Source of the DNA: Candidatus Latescibacterota bacterium
GTDB taxonomy: Bacteria; Krumholzibacteriota; Krumholzibacteriia; G020349025
Reading direction: 5' to 3'
DNA length: 34,551 bases
NCBI GenBank assembly: GCA_020349025.1
Contig: CP070763.1
Span: 84,184-118,734 of the forward strand
The notes under the pieces: generated by a model
Database searches by the model: none
The model's input: the letters and a program-made list of their open reading frames with translations, nothing else
Told to the model about the DNA's origin: nothing
Translations under genes and position numbers: made by a program
Shown: one piece after another, positions 7,663-15,612 of the stretch
How positions within the stretch are numbered: position 1 is the first letter of the stretch
Layout: every line of letters begins with the position of its first letter

Positions 7663-7735
7663 GGGCTTCTTAACTCCATCGTTTCGGCTCCCGAACGGAG
7701 TACGTCCGCCACACAGCGAAGGTTGCAGGCGTCGA

Positions 7736-7764
7736 TTGACCTCCCCCACGCGAGTCGATACGAT
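7736..7764 (+). promoter_or_regulatory. Sigma70-type promoter of the secreted-protein gene
   Basis: TTGACC (7736-7741) and TACGAT (7759-7764) are separated by exactly 17 bp, about 30 bp upstream of the ATG at 7795. The leader contains AAAGG about 6 nt before the ATG. Confidence 0.6.
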
Positions 7765-7794
7765 TCGTCGACCCCGCTGCGGCGAAAGGCGTCC

Positions 7795-8487
7795 ATGCGA
7801 AAAATCTGCATGACCGCTCTGGCGGTGCTGCTCAGCGTTTCGGCCTCCCGCGCCCAGGAGCGGCTCCAGCACCGGCCCGACTTCGCTGCGGGCGATTGGA
7901 GCCACGCGGGCGCAGAGCTCCACGCTGCACTGCGCGACTCGATCGTGTACGACAACTCGCGCCACCTGATCGTCGGGCCGTTCTTCACGCCGCAGCCGGA
8001 AGCCGGAGACGACCTGCATCTGATCGCGGGCGGCCTGCTCACCGCCTTCATCGTGGGCTACTACAACGTCAGCGGTGCAGCCACGATGACCGTGACCTTC
8101 TACGAAAACACGGCGGACGCCGGCGTCGGAGCGCCCGTTGCGGGGCCGTACGTGGCACGCAGTCTGCCGCCCAACTTCCACGTGCGTCGGTTCCAGCTGC
8201 CCGACAGCATGCAGGCTTTCATCGGCACCGACTTGTGGTGCGCCATCCGTTTCGACACCCCGAACGCGGGCGTCGTCTTCTCGCACCCGCCGAGCGTGGG
8301 CACCAGCCATGATCTCTTCTGGGATTTCGGCAGCGCTCAGACAGCACAGATTCAGGGCGTGCCGGCGAACTTCTTCATTATGCTGGAGGTCGACACCGCG
8401 GCCGTCGCGGTCGAGGAGAGGACGTGGTCGGCAATCAAAGCGCTTTACCGCACGAGCGCCGCAAACCGTGCTCCCACGCCTCCGTGA
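7795..8487 (+). CDS. Secreted beta-type protein of unknown function
   Basis: 230 residues with a Sec signal peptide ([20 protein letters not shown], cleavage before QE). The mature part has alternating beta strands and phrases such as [30 protein letters not shown] and [12 protein letters not shown]. These recall the jelly-roll-like extracellular domains of planctomycete and FCB-group surface proteins (event/time-series-like 'vertical offset, choice-of-anchor' type proteins). No catalytic motif and no sorting tail is visible. It has its own promoter at 7736-7764 and ends 50 bp before the lipoprotein gene. I infer an exported structural or binding protein; the specific family is not assigned. 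Confidence 0.75.
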   Translation: MRKICMTALAVLLSVSASRAQERLQHRPDFAAGDWSHAGAELHAALRDSIVYDNSRHLIVGPFFTPQPEAGDDLHLIAGGLLTAFIVGYYNVSGAATMTVTFYENTADAGVGAPVAGPYVARSLPPNFHVRRFQLPDSMQAFIGTDLWCAIRFDTPNAGVVFSHPPSVGTSHDLFWDFGSAQTAQIQGVPANFFIMLEVDTAAVAVEERTWSAIKALYRTSAANRAPTPP

Positions 8488-8537
8488 TGCAGCGACCACT
8501 CTCCACCTCTGCCACGCGCCCCATGCTTGGAGGTTGC

Positions 8538-10784
8538 ATGTCTTTCCGAACGCTGGCTGCGCTCCTGATCGCGCTCGGCGTGAGCGCGAGCTGCGGCAAG
8601 AAACCCGCCGACGAGGAAGCGCAAGGCGCTGGCACAGCGGACGAGGAGAAGGTGTCCACCATGGAGAGGCACGCCAACCGGCTCCTGCACGAGAAGAGCC
8701 CCTACCTGCTGCAGCACGCCTACAACCCGGTGGACTGGTACCCGTGGGGCGACGAAGCGTTCGAGAAGGCGCGGCGCGAGGACAAGCCGATCTTCCTCTC
8801 GGTGGGTTACTCCACCTGCCACTGGTGTCACGTGATGGAGCGCGAATCGTTCGAGGACAGTGCCATTGCTCGCGTCCTCAACGAGAGCTTCGTCGCCATC
8901 AAGGTCGACCGCGAAGAGCGACCCGACGTCGATCGCGTCTACATGAGATTCGTGCAGGCGACGACGGGCGGCGGCGGCTGGCCCATGAGCGTCTGGCTCA
9001 CCCCGGAACGCCGACCCTTCTTCGGCGGCACCTACTTCCCACCCCAGCGCGTCGGGGACCGTCCCGGCTTCCTCGAGGTTCTGACGATGGTTCGCGATCG
9101 CTGGCAAACGAATCGCGCCGACATCACGGCTTCCGCCAGCCGCATCCTCGAAGAGCTGCGCAAGCGCTCGTCGCTCGCCAACGCCGCCGACGAGCCGCTC
9201 GAGCCGCAGGTGGCGTTCATCGACAGCGCCTATGCGCAGCAGAAAAGACGCTTCGATGCGCGCCTCGGCGGCTTCGGGACGGCGCCGAAGTTCCCGCGGC
9301 CGTACGAGCTCCTCTTCCTGCACCGGGTCTACCGGCGCACGGGCGACGCCGAGGCGCTGGAGATGTCACGCCGCACGCTTCTCGCCATGGCGGATGGCGG
9401 CATCCACGACCAGCTGGGGGGCGGCTTCCATCGCTACTCGACCGACGCGCATTGGCTGTTGCCCCATTTCGAGAAGATGCTCTACGACCAGGCGCAGCTC
9501 GTGATGGCCTACGTCGAGGCGTACCAGCTCACCGGCGAGGAGCGTTTCGCCGCGATCACACGCGACATCCTCGCGTACGTGCGGCGCGACCTGACCGGCT
9601 CGCACGCTGCCTTCCTCTCGGCCGAGGATGCGGACAGCGCCGTGCAGCCGCAGCACCCGGAGGAGAAGGAGGAGGGTGCCTTCTACGTCTGGACGGCGGC
9701 GGAGATCGAAGCCCTCCTCGAGCCGCAGCTGGCGCAGCTCGTGGCGCGCCACTACGGCGTGAAAGCGAACGGCAACGTGCGCAGCCGCGAGCTGCTGGGG
9801 AAGAACGTCCTGTTCGTGGCCGAGCCGCTCGCCGAAACGGCGGCGGCGCTCGAGATCACCCCGGAGGAGGCGGAACGTCTGCTGCAGACGGCGCGTGTGC
9901 AGCTGCTCGAAGCGCGCGACACGCGTCCGCGACCGCACCTGGACGACAAGGTGCTGACGGCGTGGAATGGTCTGATGATCTCCGCCTTCGCGCGCGCCGG
10001 CTCCGTGTTGCGCGAGCCGGAGCACGTGCAGGCGGCAACGGCAGCGGCCGAGTTCATTCACGCCACGCTCTGGGATGCGGGGGAGCGCCGGCTGCTGCGC
10101 CGTTTCCGCGACGGAGAGGCTGCGATCCCCGCGTACAACGTGGACTACGCCTACCTGGTCCAGGGCCTGCTCGATCTGTACGAGGCCCGCTTCGAACAGC
10201 GCTGGCTCGAGTGGGCCCGCCTGCTCACGGATCGGCAGATCGAGCTCTTTGGCGACGCCGATGCGGGCGGCTTCTACGAGATCACCGGTGAGGATCCGAC
10301 CCTGCTTCTGCGCAGCAAGGAGGACTACGACGGCGCGCAGCCCACCTCCAACTCGGTGACGGCGCTCAACCTTCTGCGCCTCGGCGAGATGACCGATTCC
10401 GCGCGCTATCGAGCCCAAGCGCAGCAGACGCTGCGTCTGTTCGCTCCACAACTGCAACGAGCCGGCGCGGCACTCCCCGCCATGATGCTCGCGCTCGACT
10501 TCCAAACCACGAGCCCGAGCCAGATCATCATCGCCGGCAAGCGCGGCGCGCCCGACACCACCGAGCTGCTCGCAACCGTGCACGAGCGCTTCCTCCCGCA
10601 CAAGGTGCTCCTCCTGGCCGACGGCGGCGAGGCGCAGAAACGCCTCGCCGCCGACATCCCGCTCCTGGAGAGCCTCACCATGGAGTCGGGGCATGCGACG
10701 GTCTATGTTTGCCAGAACTACGCCTGCCAGCTGCCGGTGACCACGGGTGAGGCGCTCGCCGAGCTCCTCGACCGTGGGCCTTAG
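8538..10784 (+). CDS. DUF255 thioredoxin-like/six-hairpin protein (YyaL/SPATA20 family), lipoprotein form
   Basis: 748 residues. The start at 8538 has GGAGG 4 nt upstream. The N-terminus is a signal peptide ending VSASCGKK, compatible with lipidation at Cys19 although the lipobox is atypical. The DUF255 domain follows: [31 protein letters not shown], then the thioredoxin-like active site CHWC (94-97) in [16 protein letters not shown]. Next come [25 protein letters not shown] and FFGGTYFPP, all hallmarks of the family. The remainder is an alpha/alpha barrel like N-acyl-glucosamine epimerases ([28 protein letters not shown]). The family is widespread, with unclear biochemistry. Most homologues are cytosolic, so the signal peptide is notable. 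Confidence 0.92.
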   Translation: MSFRTLAALLIALGVSASCGKKPADEEAQGAGTADEEKVSTMERHANRLLHEKSPYLLQHAYNPVDWYPWGDEAFEKARREDKPIFLSVGYSTCHWCHVMERESFEDSAIARVLNESFVAIKVDREERPDVDRVYMRFVQATTGGGGWPMSVWLTPERRPFFGGTYFPPQRVGDRPGFLEVLTMVRDRWQTNRADITASASRILEELRKRSSLANAADEPLEPQVAFIDSAYAQQKRRFDARLGGFGTAPKFPRPYELLFLHRVYRRTGDAEALEMSRRTLLAMADGGIHDQLGGGFHRYSTDAHWLLPHFEKMLYDQAQLVMAYVEAYQLTGEERFAAITRDILAYVRRDLTGSHAAFLSAEDADSAVQPQHPEEKEEGAFYVWTAAEIEALLEPQLAQLVARHYGVKANGNVRSRELLGKNVLFVAEPLAETAAALEITPEEAERLLQTARVQLLEARDTRPRPHLDDKVLTAWNGLMISAFARAGSVLREPEHVQAATAAAEFIHATLWDAGERRLLRRFRDGEAAIPAYNVDYAYLVQGLLDLYEARFEQRWLEWARLLTDRQIELFGDADAGGFYEITGEDPTLLLRSKEDYDGAQPTSNSVTALNLLRLGEMTDSARYRAQAQQTLRLFAPQLQRAGAALPAMMLALDFQTTSPSQIIIAGKRGAPDTTELLATVHERFLPHKVLLLADGGEAQKRLAADIPLLESLTMESGHATVYVCQNYACQLPVTTGEALAELLDRGP

Positions 10785-10847
10785 TCCTGGAATAGACGAG
10801 GCCCGCTCACGGTTCGAACAGAACGTGCTGTCGTTGCGCGCCGTTTC

Positions 10848-10876
10848 TGGACACTCAGAGTGCGCTGACCTATTCT
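10848..10876 (+). promoter_or_regulatory. Promoter with embedded operator-like palindrome, upstream of the arsenosugar-type pair
   Basis: TGGACA (10848-10853) and TATTCT (10871-10876) are separated by 17 bp, 27 bp before the start of the AhpD-like gene. The spacer contains the palindrome CACTC-A-GAGTG (10852-10862), overlapping the -35 box. A repressor bound there would block polymerase; an ArsR-type regulator is a guess. Confidence 0.6.
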
Positions 10877-10903
10877 GCGGGCGTTGCAACGGGGAGAGCC
10901 AGA

Positions 10904-11236
10904 ATGAGTGACTACTACCAGTCTGAGGACCTGCCACGCTTCGCCGAGGTGGGCGAAGAGGCACCCGAACTGTGGGAGAAGTTCAGCGCCTGGTACAGCG
11001 CGGTGTTCCGGGAAGGTGCGCTTTCCGAGCGCGAGAAGGCTTTGATCGCGCTCGCCGTGTCGCACGTCGTGCAGTGTCCCTACTGCATCGAAGCGTACAC
11101 GGAGGCGAGCCTCGAGAAGGGCTCCAACCCCGAGGAGATGACGGAGGCCGTGCACGTGGCCGCCGCCATCCGTGGAGGAGCCGCTCTGGTGCATGGAGTC
11201 CAGATGCGCAACCACGTGCATCGGCTGTCGATGTAG
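10904..11236 (+). CDS. AhpD/carboxymuconolactone-decarboxylase-like protein of arsenosugar loci
   Basis: 110 residues, the usual length of the small all-helical AhpD/CMD fold. It carries the redox motif CPYC (C58, C61) in VSHVVQCPYCIEAYTEASL and the tail AAIRGGAALVHGVQMRNH. This form is characteristic of the peroxidase-like protein encoded next to ArsS in arsenosugar gene clusters; some homologues replace a Cys with selenocysteine, but here both are ordinary TGT/TGC codons. The ATG at 10904 is preceded by GGGGAGAG. The stop overlaps the ribosome binding site of arsS, which starts 8 bp later, so the genes are translationally linked. Its role may be handling reactive arsenical or thiol intermediates; this is inferred. 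Confidence 0.88.
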   Translation: MSDYYQSEDLPRFAEVGEEAPELWEKFSAWYSAVFREGALSEREKALIALAVSHVVQCPYCIEAYTEASLEKGSNPEEMTEAVHVAAAIRGGAALVHGVQMRNHVHRLSM

Positions 11237-11243
11237 GAGGAGA

Positions 11244-12278
11244 ATGTCGTCGCTGCTTCAACGCGCACTGCCACTGGCGGACACGTCGGTGCAACGCCAG
11301 CGGCTCGAAGCGCTGCCTCTACCGTTGCGCTTCGAGAAAGCGCTGCAGCGCAGCAATCTCCATCCGCTGCTCCCCAACGCCATCGAGATCTTCCAGATGA
11401 ACGTGGGCAAGGTCTGCAACCAGACGTGTCACCACTGCCATGTCGACGCGGGTCCCGATCGCGAGGAGGTCATGTCGCCGCACGTCGTTGCGGCGTGTCT
11501 CCGGGCTCTGGAGCGCTCCAGGATCGGAAAACTGGACATCACTGGGGGCGCTCCGGAGCTGCACCCGCAGTTCCGCGAGATCGTGGCACGGGCGGCTGCG
11601 AGCGGCTGCCACGTGATGGATCGCTGCAACCTCACGATCCTGCTGGCACCGAAGTTCGAAGACCTGCCGGAGTTCCTGGCCGCGCACCGCGTCGAGGTGC
11701 TCGCTTCGCTGCCCTCCTACAACCTGCGTCAAACCGATGCGCAGCGAGGTCACGGCGTGTTCGAACGCTCGCTCGAAGCGCTGCGACGCCTGAACACGGT
11801 CGGCTACGGCCGCGACGAGGAGCTGCAGCTGAACCTGGTGACCAACCCGGTCGGCGCCTTCCTTCCGGCCAGCCAGGCAGCGCTCGAGGCGCATTGGAAA
11901 CGCCAGCTCCGCAGGCGCTTCGACATCGAGTTCAACTCGCTCTACACCATCACGAACATGCCGATCAGCCGCTTCCTGGAGTACCTGGTGCAATCGGGGA
12001 ACCTTGATGTCTACATGGAGCGCCTGGTGAACGCGTACAACCCTGCCGCGGCCGCCGCGGTCATGTGCCGCAACACGCTGTCGGTGGGATGGGACGGCAC
12101 GCTCTTCGACTGCGACTTCAACCAGATGCTCGATTTGCCGGTGGAGTCGGAGGCGCCGCAGACGATCTTCGACTTCGACCTCGAGGCCCTCAACCGCCGC
12201 CGCATCGTCGTCGGCCAGCACTGCTTCGGCTGCACGGCGGGGGCAGGCTCGAGCTGTGGCGGCGCGACTGCGACCTGA
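11244..12278 (+). CDS. arsS: Arsenosugar biosynthesis radical SAM protein ArsS
   Basis: 344 residues. The radical SAM cluster motif CNQTCHHC (C58, C62, C65) sits in MNVGKVCNQTCHHCHVDAGP. It is followed by LDITGGAPELHPQFR, MDRCNLTILL, EVLASLPSYN and the Cys-rich C-terminus HCFGCTAGAGSSCGG (C327, C330, C338). This whole pattern defines the ArsS (rSAM/Cys-rich) family. The known role is adding the 5'-deoxyadenosyl group of SAM to dimethylarsenite, the step that commits methylated arsenic to arsenosugars. The start at 11244 has AGGAGG 3 nt upstream. No ArsM methyltransferase gene is in the window, so the substrate must be made elsewhere or taken up. It converges on the CAP-protein gene with 17 bp between stops. 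Confidence 0.93.
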   Translation: MSSLLQRALPLADTSVQRQRLEALPLPLRFEKALQRSNLHPLLPNAIEIFQMNVGKVCNQTCHHCHVDAGPDREEVMSPHVVAACLRALERSRIGKLDITGGAPELHPQFREIVARAAASGCHVMDRCNLTILLAPKFEDLPEFLAAHRVEVLASLPSYNLRQTDAQRGHGVFERSLEALRRLNTVGYGRDEELQLNLVTNPVGAFLPASQAALEAHWKRQLRRRFDIEFNSLYTITNMPISRFLEYLVQSGNLDVYMERLVNAYNPAAAAAVMCRNTLSVGWDGTLFDCDFNQMLDLPVESEAPQTIFDFDLEALNRRRIVVGQHCFGCTAGAGSSCGGATAT

Positions 12279-12295
12279 GCCGCTCCCGCACGCCT

Positions 12296-13651
12296 TCAGC
12301 GCGCCAGGAGCAGGCGGCGCGTCACCACCTGGCGCCCTGCGGCCACGCGCACGAAGTAAGCGCCGGCAGCCACACGGGAGCCGTCGACGCCGCGGCCGTC
12401 CCAGTGGACCGTCTGCCAGCCGACCGGGCGCCGTGCATCGAGCAGGGTGCGCACGCGCCGTCCGAGAACGTTGAAGATCTCGACACGCACCGTCGCCGCA
12501 CCCGTCACGTAGAAACGCAGCGTGGTCCCCGCCGTGAAGGGATTCGGGTGGCTGCGGACACGCAGCAAGCCGGCGGCGGCCTCGTCGGCCGCGGGCGGCT
12601 CGATCGCGTCCGGGTCGACCGCGAGCGAGAACTCCGGATCGATCACGATGACGTCGTAGTCGAACTGGTGAGGCTGTGAGTCGATGAGCACGTTGCCGAT
12701 CTGCACGCGGTAGACGCGATCCACTGCCGGCGCGCCCATCGGGAACTCCTCCACGCTCCAGCTCACTCCGGGATCGCCGAAGCCCGGCGTGAGTCTGTAG
12801 ACGTTCGACTCCACGGCGCGACCCTCGTGCGTCACGCTCACCGTGGTGTTGTTGAAATCGGCAGCGGGCAGCGTGAAGCTCCACAGCTCGTGCACCACGC
12901 GATACGGCACGTAGCCGGCCGGGGGCCAGGCGACCCACTCCGGCTCCGGCGGGCGCGGTGCCCAATCGCCGAGAACCCACATCGCGTAGCCGTTCCAGGA
13001 ACCGCCGAAGGTGGCGCCGAAACCGGATGAGATGAGGCGCGGGTAGAGGATCCAGCGGCGGTGGCCAACCTCCGGTTGTCCGCGATCCCCCATGAAGCCG
13101 TCGATGGCGCTCCACGCGCTGGCGTAGCCGGCCGCGAGGTTCGACGAGCCGGCAGCCTGCGCCCCGGTCGCCGTGTAGCAGAGCCAGCTCACGGGTGGCG
13201 AGTGGCTGAGCTGGCCGTTGGCGGACATCATGAGCGCGGCGTCCTGGCACTTCGCGTTCTTGGCGGCATCGAAGCTGACGTTTGCCGGCAGACCCACCAT
13301 GCTGCGGTAGTAGTTGACGCGCTGCAACGCGGCTGCGAGATAGTCGGACGCCACGCTGCCCGGCTCGCAGCCGGCGACGTTGCCGCTCCAACCGTGCGCG
13401 AATCCCTCCGACGTTTCGTAGTAGTTGAGATAGTGGGCGACGACCGCAGCTCGATCGCTGCGGTCGACCTGCGGCACGCCGGCCTCGACGACAGCTTCGC
13501 TCGGCCTGGCGTCGAATGCGGGCGGCGTCGCGGCGGGCGGCGGTACCGAAGGTGCCACCGCGCCGATGCGTCTGGAGCCTTGCGCCTGCGCCAGGCTCCC
13601 CGTCAGAGCGGCGATCCCCAGGCAGAGGCCGAGTACAGCCGAGCTTCTCAT
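12296..13651 (-). CDS. Secreted CAP-domain (SCP/PR-1-like) protein with C-terminal FlgD-like Ig module
   Basis: 451 residues. A signal peptide (cleaved near AQA-QG, residue 24) and a Pro/Ala linker lead to a CAP domain of about residues 90-215 (LQRVNYYRSMVGLPANVSF, CQDAALMMSANGQLSHSPP, GHRRWILYP). A beta-rich middle follows. The C-terminus (about 365-451) is a FlgD-type Ig/Por-like module: HPNPFTAGTTLRFYVTGAAT, VRVEIFNVLGRRVRTL, then WDGRGVDGSRVAAGAYFVRV. That module is common on exported proteins of Eisenbacteria, Krumholzibacteriota and FCB relatives. The ATG at 13651 is preceded by GAAGGGGG. CAP domains bind lipids or act extracellularly; the ligand is unknown. A sigma54-like element lies upstream. 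Confidence 0.88.
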   Translation of the reverse strand: MRSSAVLGLCLGIAALTGSLAQAQGSRRIGAVAPSVPPPAATPPAFDARPSEAVVEAGVPQVDRSDRAAVVAHYLNYYETSEGFAHGWSGNVAGCEPGSVASDYLAAALQRVNYYRSMVGLPANVSFDAAKNAKCQDAALMMSANGQLSHSPPVSWLCYTATGAQAAGSSNLAAGYASAWSAIDGFMGDRGQPEVGHRRWILYPRLISSGFGATFGGSWNGYAMWVLGDWAPRPPEPEWVAWPPAGYVPYRVVHELWSFTLPAADFNNTTVSVTHEGRAVESNVYRLTPGFGDPGVSWSVEEFPMGAPAVDRVYRVQIGNVLIDSQPHQFDYDVIVIDPEFSLAVDPDAIEPPAADEAAAGLLRVRSHPNPFTAGTTLRFYVTGAATVRVEIFNVLGRRVRTLLDARRPVGWQTVHWDGRGVDGSRVAAGAYFVRVAAGRQVVTRRLLLAR

Positions 13652-13689
13652 GCGAGCCCCCTTCGCGCAGCGATGCCGCGCACGAGTCT

Positions 13690-13704
13690 GCAGCGCACGT
13701 GCCA
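13690..13704 (-). promoter_or_regulatory. Candidate sigma54 promoter of the CAP-protein gene
   Basis: The minus strand reads TGGCACGTGCGCTGC, with C before and A after. This keeps GG and GC at the required -24/-12 spacing and differs from TGGCACG-N4-TTGC only by C for the first T of TTGC. The start would be near 13678, leaving a leader of about 27 nt with a good ribosome binding site. A similar one-mismatch site occurs inside a coding region at 8153-8167, so the match alone is not decisive; the location is what favours it. Confidence 0.45.
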
Positions 13705-13758
13705 GTGCGTCGTCGCGCCGGAGGAGCGACCCACTGCGAGCGGCGCACCGGGCGCGGA

Positions 13759-14445
13759 TCACTCCACGCGCGGCATCACCTCGTCCAGGCTCTTGCGCGG
13801 GATTTCGGGAACCTGTGCATCGGGGGCGGGGTACCCCACCGGGATCACGACGTACGGCTTCTCGTTGGCGGGGCGTTCGAGGATCTCGTTGAGGAAGCCC
13901 ATCGGGCTCGGCGTGTGCGTGAGGGTGGCCAGTCCCGCGAGGTGCAACGCGGCCAGCAGCACGCCGACCGCGATGCCGACGGACTCCATGACGTAGTAGT
14001 GCTTGACGTTGTGGGTCGTGCCATCGGGGCGTGGCTCGACACCCCAGTTTTCGCGAAACACCACGATCAGGCAGGGCGCGATCTCCAGGAACTCCTTGTG
14101 CCAGTCGGTCCCGAGTGGCCGCAGCGCATCGAGCCATTCGTCGGGGAAGCGCCTCTCGTAGTTGTCGCGCTCCTCCGCCTCGGCGGCTTCGCGGATGCGC
14201 CTCTTCACCTCGGGATTCGTGACCAGGACGAACTTCCACGGCTGCTGGTTGGCACCCGAGGGCGCCGTCGACGCGGCCTCGACGGCAGCCTCGATGAGCT
14301 CGAGCGCCACCGGCTCGGGTGAGAAGTGACGCACGGTGCGCCGCGTGCGAATGCGTTGCAGGAACTCGCGCGCACGGCGCTTCTGCTCGTCAATCGCAAG
14401 TCGTTGGTAAGCGAGCGGGATGAAAGGATAGGTTTTCTCGCCCAT
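13759..14445 (-). CDS. Flavin-dependent nitroreductase of the iodotyrosine deiodinase (IYD) subgroup
   Basis: 228 residues. FMN-binding features of the nitroreductase fold are clear: [44 protein letters not shown] and [13 protein letters not shown]. Against human iodotyrosine deiodinase the substrate-clamping triad is retained with identical spacing: E92, Y96 (EERDNYERR) and K117 (TDWHKEFLE), corresponding to E157/Y161/K182. This argues for reductive dehalogenation of halotyrosine-like phenols rather than general nitroreduction. The ATG at 14445 has GGGAG close upstream, plus a TAGGTT box 6 nt away. It precedes the CAP gene by 107 bp on the same strand. The physiological halo-substrate in bacteria is unknown. 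Confidence 0.88.
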   Translation of the reverse strand: MGEKTYPFIPLAYQRLAIDEQKRRAREFLQRIRTRRTVRHFSPEPVALELIEAAVEAASTAPSGANQQPWKFVLVTNPEVKRRIREAAEAEERDNYERRFPDEWLDALRPLGTDWHKEFLEIAPCLIVVFRENWGVEPRPDGTTHNVKHYYVMESVGIAVGVLLAALHLAGLATLTHTPSPMGFLNEILERPANEKPYVVIPVGYPAPDAQVPEIPRKSLDEVMPRVE

Positions 14446-14451
14446 GCTCCC

Positions 14452-14480
14452 AACCTAGCCGTTGGCGCAGGGCCTGGCAA
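14452..14480 (-). promoter_or_regulatory. Possible leaderless-type promoter of the IYD-like gene
   Basis: On the minus strand TTGCCA (14480-14475) and TAGGTT (14457-14452) are spaced by 17 bp, and the -10 box ends 6 nt before the ATG at 14445. The -10 match is weak (TA...T). Confidence 0.35.
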
Positions 14481-14822
14481 GGTGTGCAGAGCAGGCTCGT
14501 TGCAGCGGCGCGGGTCGCCGACGAGAGACGGCTTCGCAATGCCACGCCCCCTCCGTCCCGTAGAGCGATCGCCCCGTTCGATCGCCGGACATCACTGCCC
14601 GCCGGCGAGGGTGTCACGACCCCGGCCGACTCCGCAGGCTCCTCCCAGCGCCTACGTGCCGACTGCGCCGCTGCACCGGGGGCTCAGGCAAGTGCCGTCC
14701 CACATCGACGAGATCGCTGTGCCGCGTTGCAAACAAAGGAGTTGCGTCGAGCCTACGGGGCGTCGCCCCGTTACCCGCGTCGAGACAACGTCGCTCGCGC
14801 GCACGCGCTGTGTCCACGATGT
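14481..14822. other. Non-coding gap between the YwiC-like and IYD-like genes
   Basis: About 340 bp without a credible gene on either strand: the open frames here lack start signals and recognisable composition. The only structure noted is the inverted repeat at 14755-14771. No tRNA or promoter was identified. Confidence 0.5.
14755..14771 (-). terminator. Possible terminator hairpin after the YwiC-like gene
   Basis: ACGGGGCG (14755-14762) and CGCCCCGT (14764-14771) are perfect inverted arms; as RNA the practical stem is 6 bp with a CGUCG-type loop. It lies about 50 bp after the stop of the minus-strand YwiC-like gene. No U-tract follows, so termination is likely but unproven. Confidence 0.4.
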
Positions 14823-15593
14823 TCACGCGCTCCGCAAAGCGAGCCAGGAGAAGAGGAGGAAGTTCACACTGTAGACGATCTCGAGAATGCCGATTCTCTT
14901 CAGATTCAAGCTCCGCGGCGGATGGAGCAGGCCCCAGAGCGCTCGCAGCAGCACCGGCGCGAAGGCGGCTGCGAGCAGGGGAAGATCTCGTCTCAGGCTG
15001 AGGAGCGCCACCGTGGTCGCGAGCCCCACATGGTAGAGGAGGGAGAGCAGTCGCATGCGCCGGAAGTCGCCGGGGCGGCGCGCGTGCAGTGCAAGCACGC
15101 AGCTCTTGACGTGGAAGACGCTGCTCGAGAAGTAAAGCAGACAGATGAGCCAGAGCCAGAGCGCACGCACGTGCCAGGTGCCGGTGACCGCGTAGAAGGC
15201 AGCGGGCGCGGACATCGCGAAACCGAGAATGGCGACGATCTCGGTCGCCACGCTGCGTTCTTCGCGCTGCGCGGCGCGGTCGAGGTTGAACGCGAGAAGC
15301 AGCGCCGCCGCGGCACCGATCGGGAGAAGCCCCCACAAGCGGTGCACGCCGAGGAGCAGCGACCCCGCGAGTGCGAGAAGCGCCAGCTCCACGCGCAGCG
15401 CCCGCAGCGCATCCGGCTCGACCCGTCCGTGCCGCCGTGCGCGCCGCAGTCGCCACAGCGATTCGCGCGCGAAGAAGAGTGCGGTCATCGCCACCAGAAG
15501 CCAGAGGGCGGGCCCGTTCACGCGCCCCGCAACCAGGACACCGAGCAGAAACGGAGCGTAGAGCATGGCCCAGGCGCCGTGCTCCTTCGGCAT
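14823..15593 (-). CDS. YwiC-like polytopic membrane protein
   Basis: 256 residues and about eight hydrophobic segments. It opens MPKEHGAWAMLYAPFLLGVL, which is the signature start of the YwiC-like family, and later has FARESLWRLRRARRHG. It ends with NLKRIGILEIVYSVNFLLF. These proteins are distantly similar to UbiA-type membrane proteins, but no prenyl-diphosphate-binding DxxxD motif is apparent, and the function is unknown. The start at 15593 matches the conserved N-terminus, though its ribosome binding site is weak. It follows the GH113-like gene by 19 bp and is probably the last gene of the 16957-14823 operon. Confidence 0.85.
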   Translation of the reverse strand: MPKEHGAWAMLYAPFLLGVLVAGRVNGPALWLLVAMTALFFARESLWRLRRARRHGRVEPDALRALRVELALLALAGSLLLGVHRLWGLLPIGAAAALLLAFNLDRAAQREERSVATEIVAILGFAMSAPAAFYAVTGTWHVRALWLWLICLLYFSSSVFHVKSCVLALHARRPGDFRRMRLLSLLYHVGLATTVALLSLRRDLPLLAAAFAPVLLRALWGLLHPPRSLNLKRIGILEIVYSVNFLLFSWLALRSA

Positions 15594-15612
15594 CTTCAAA
15601 GCAGGCTCCGAT

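Noticed and set aside
8153..8167. Sigma54-like TGGCACGCAGTCTGC on the plus strand
   Set aside because: It lies inside the coding region of the secreted protein, about 370 bp before the next gene, and has a core mismatch; most likely chance.
11172..12278. Possible selenocysteine codons in arsS or its AhpD-like partner
   Set aside because: All motif positions are TGC/TGT; there is no in-frame TGA before the normal stops and no SECIS-like element was noticed.
11319..13748. An 809-residue open frame on the minus strand
   Set aside because: Antisense to arsS and out of frame with the CAP-domain gene, both of which have unmistakable motifs.
14570..14590. GTTCGATC, reminiscent of a tRNA T-loop
   Set aside because: The flanking bases do not form a 5-bp T-stem and no acceptor or anticodon arm is found at the right distances.
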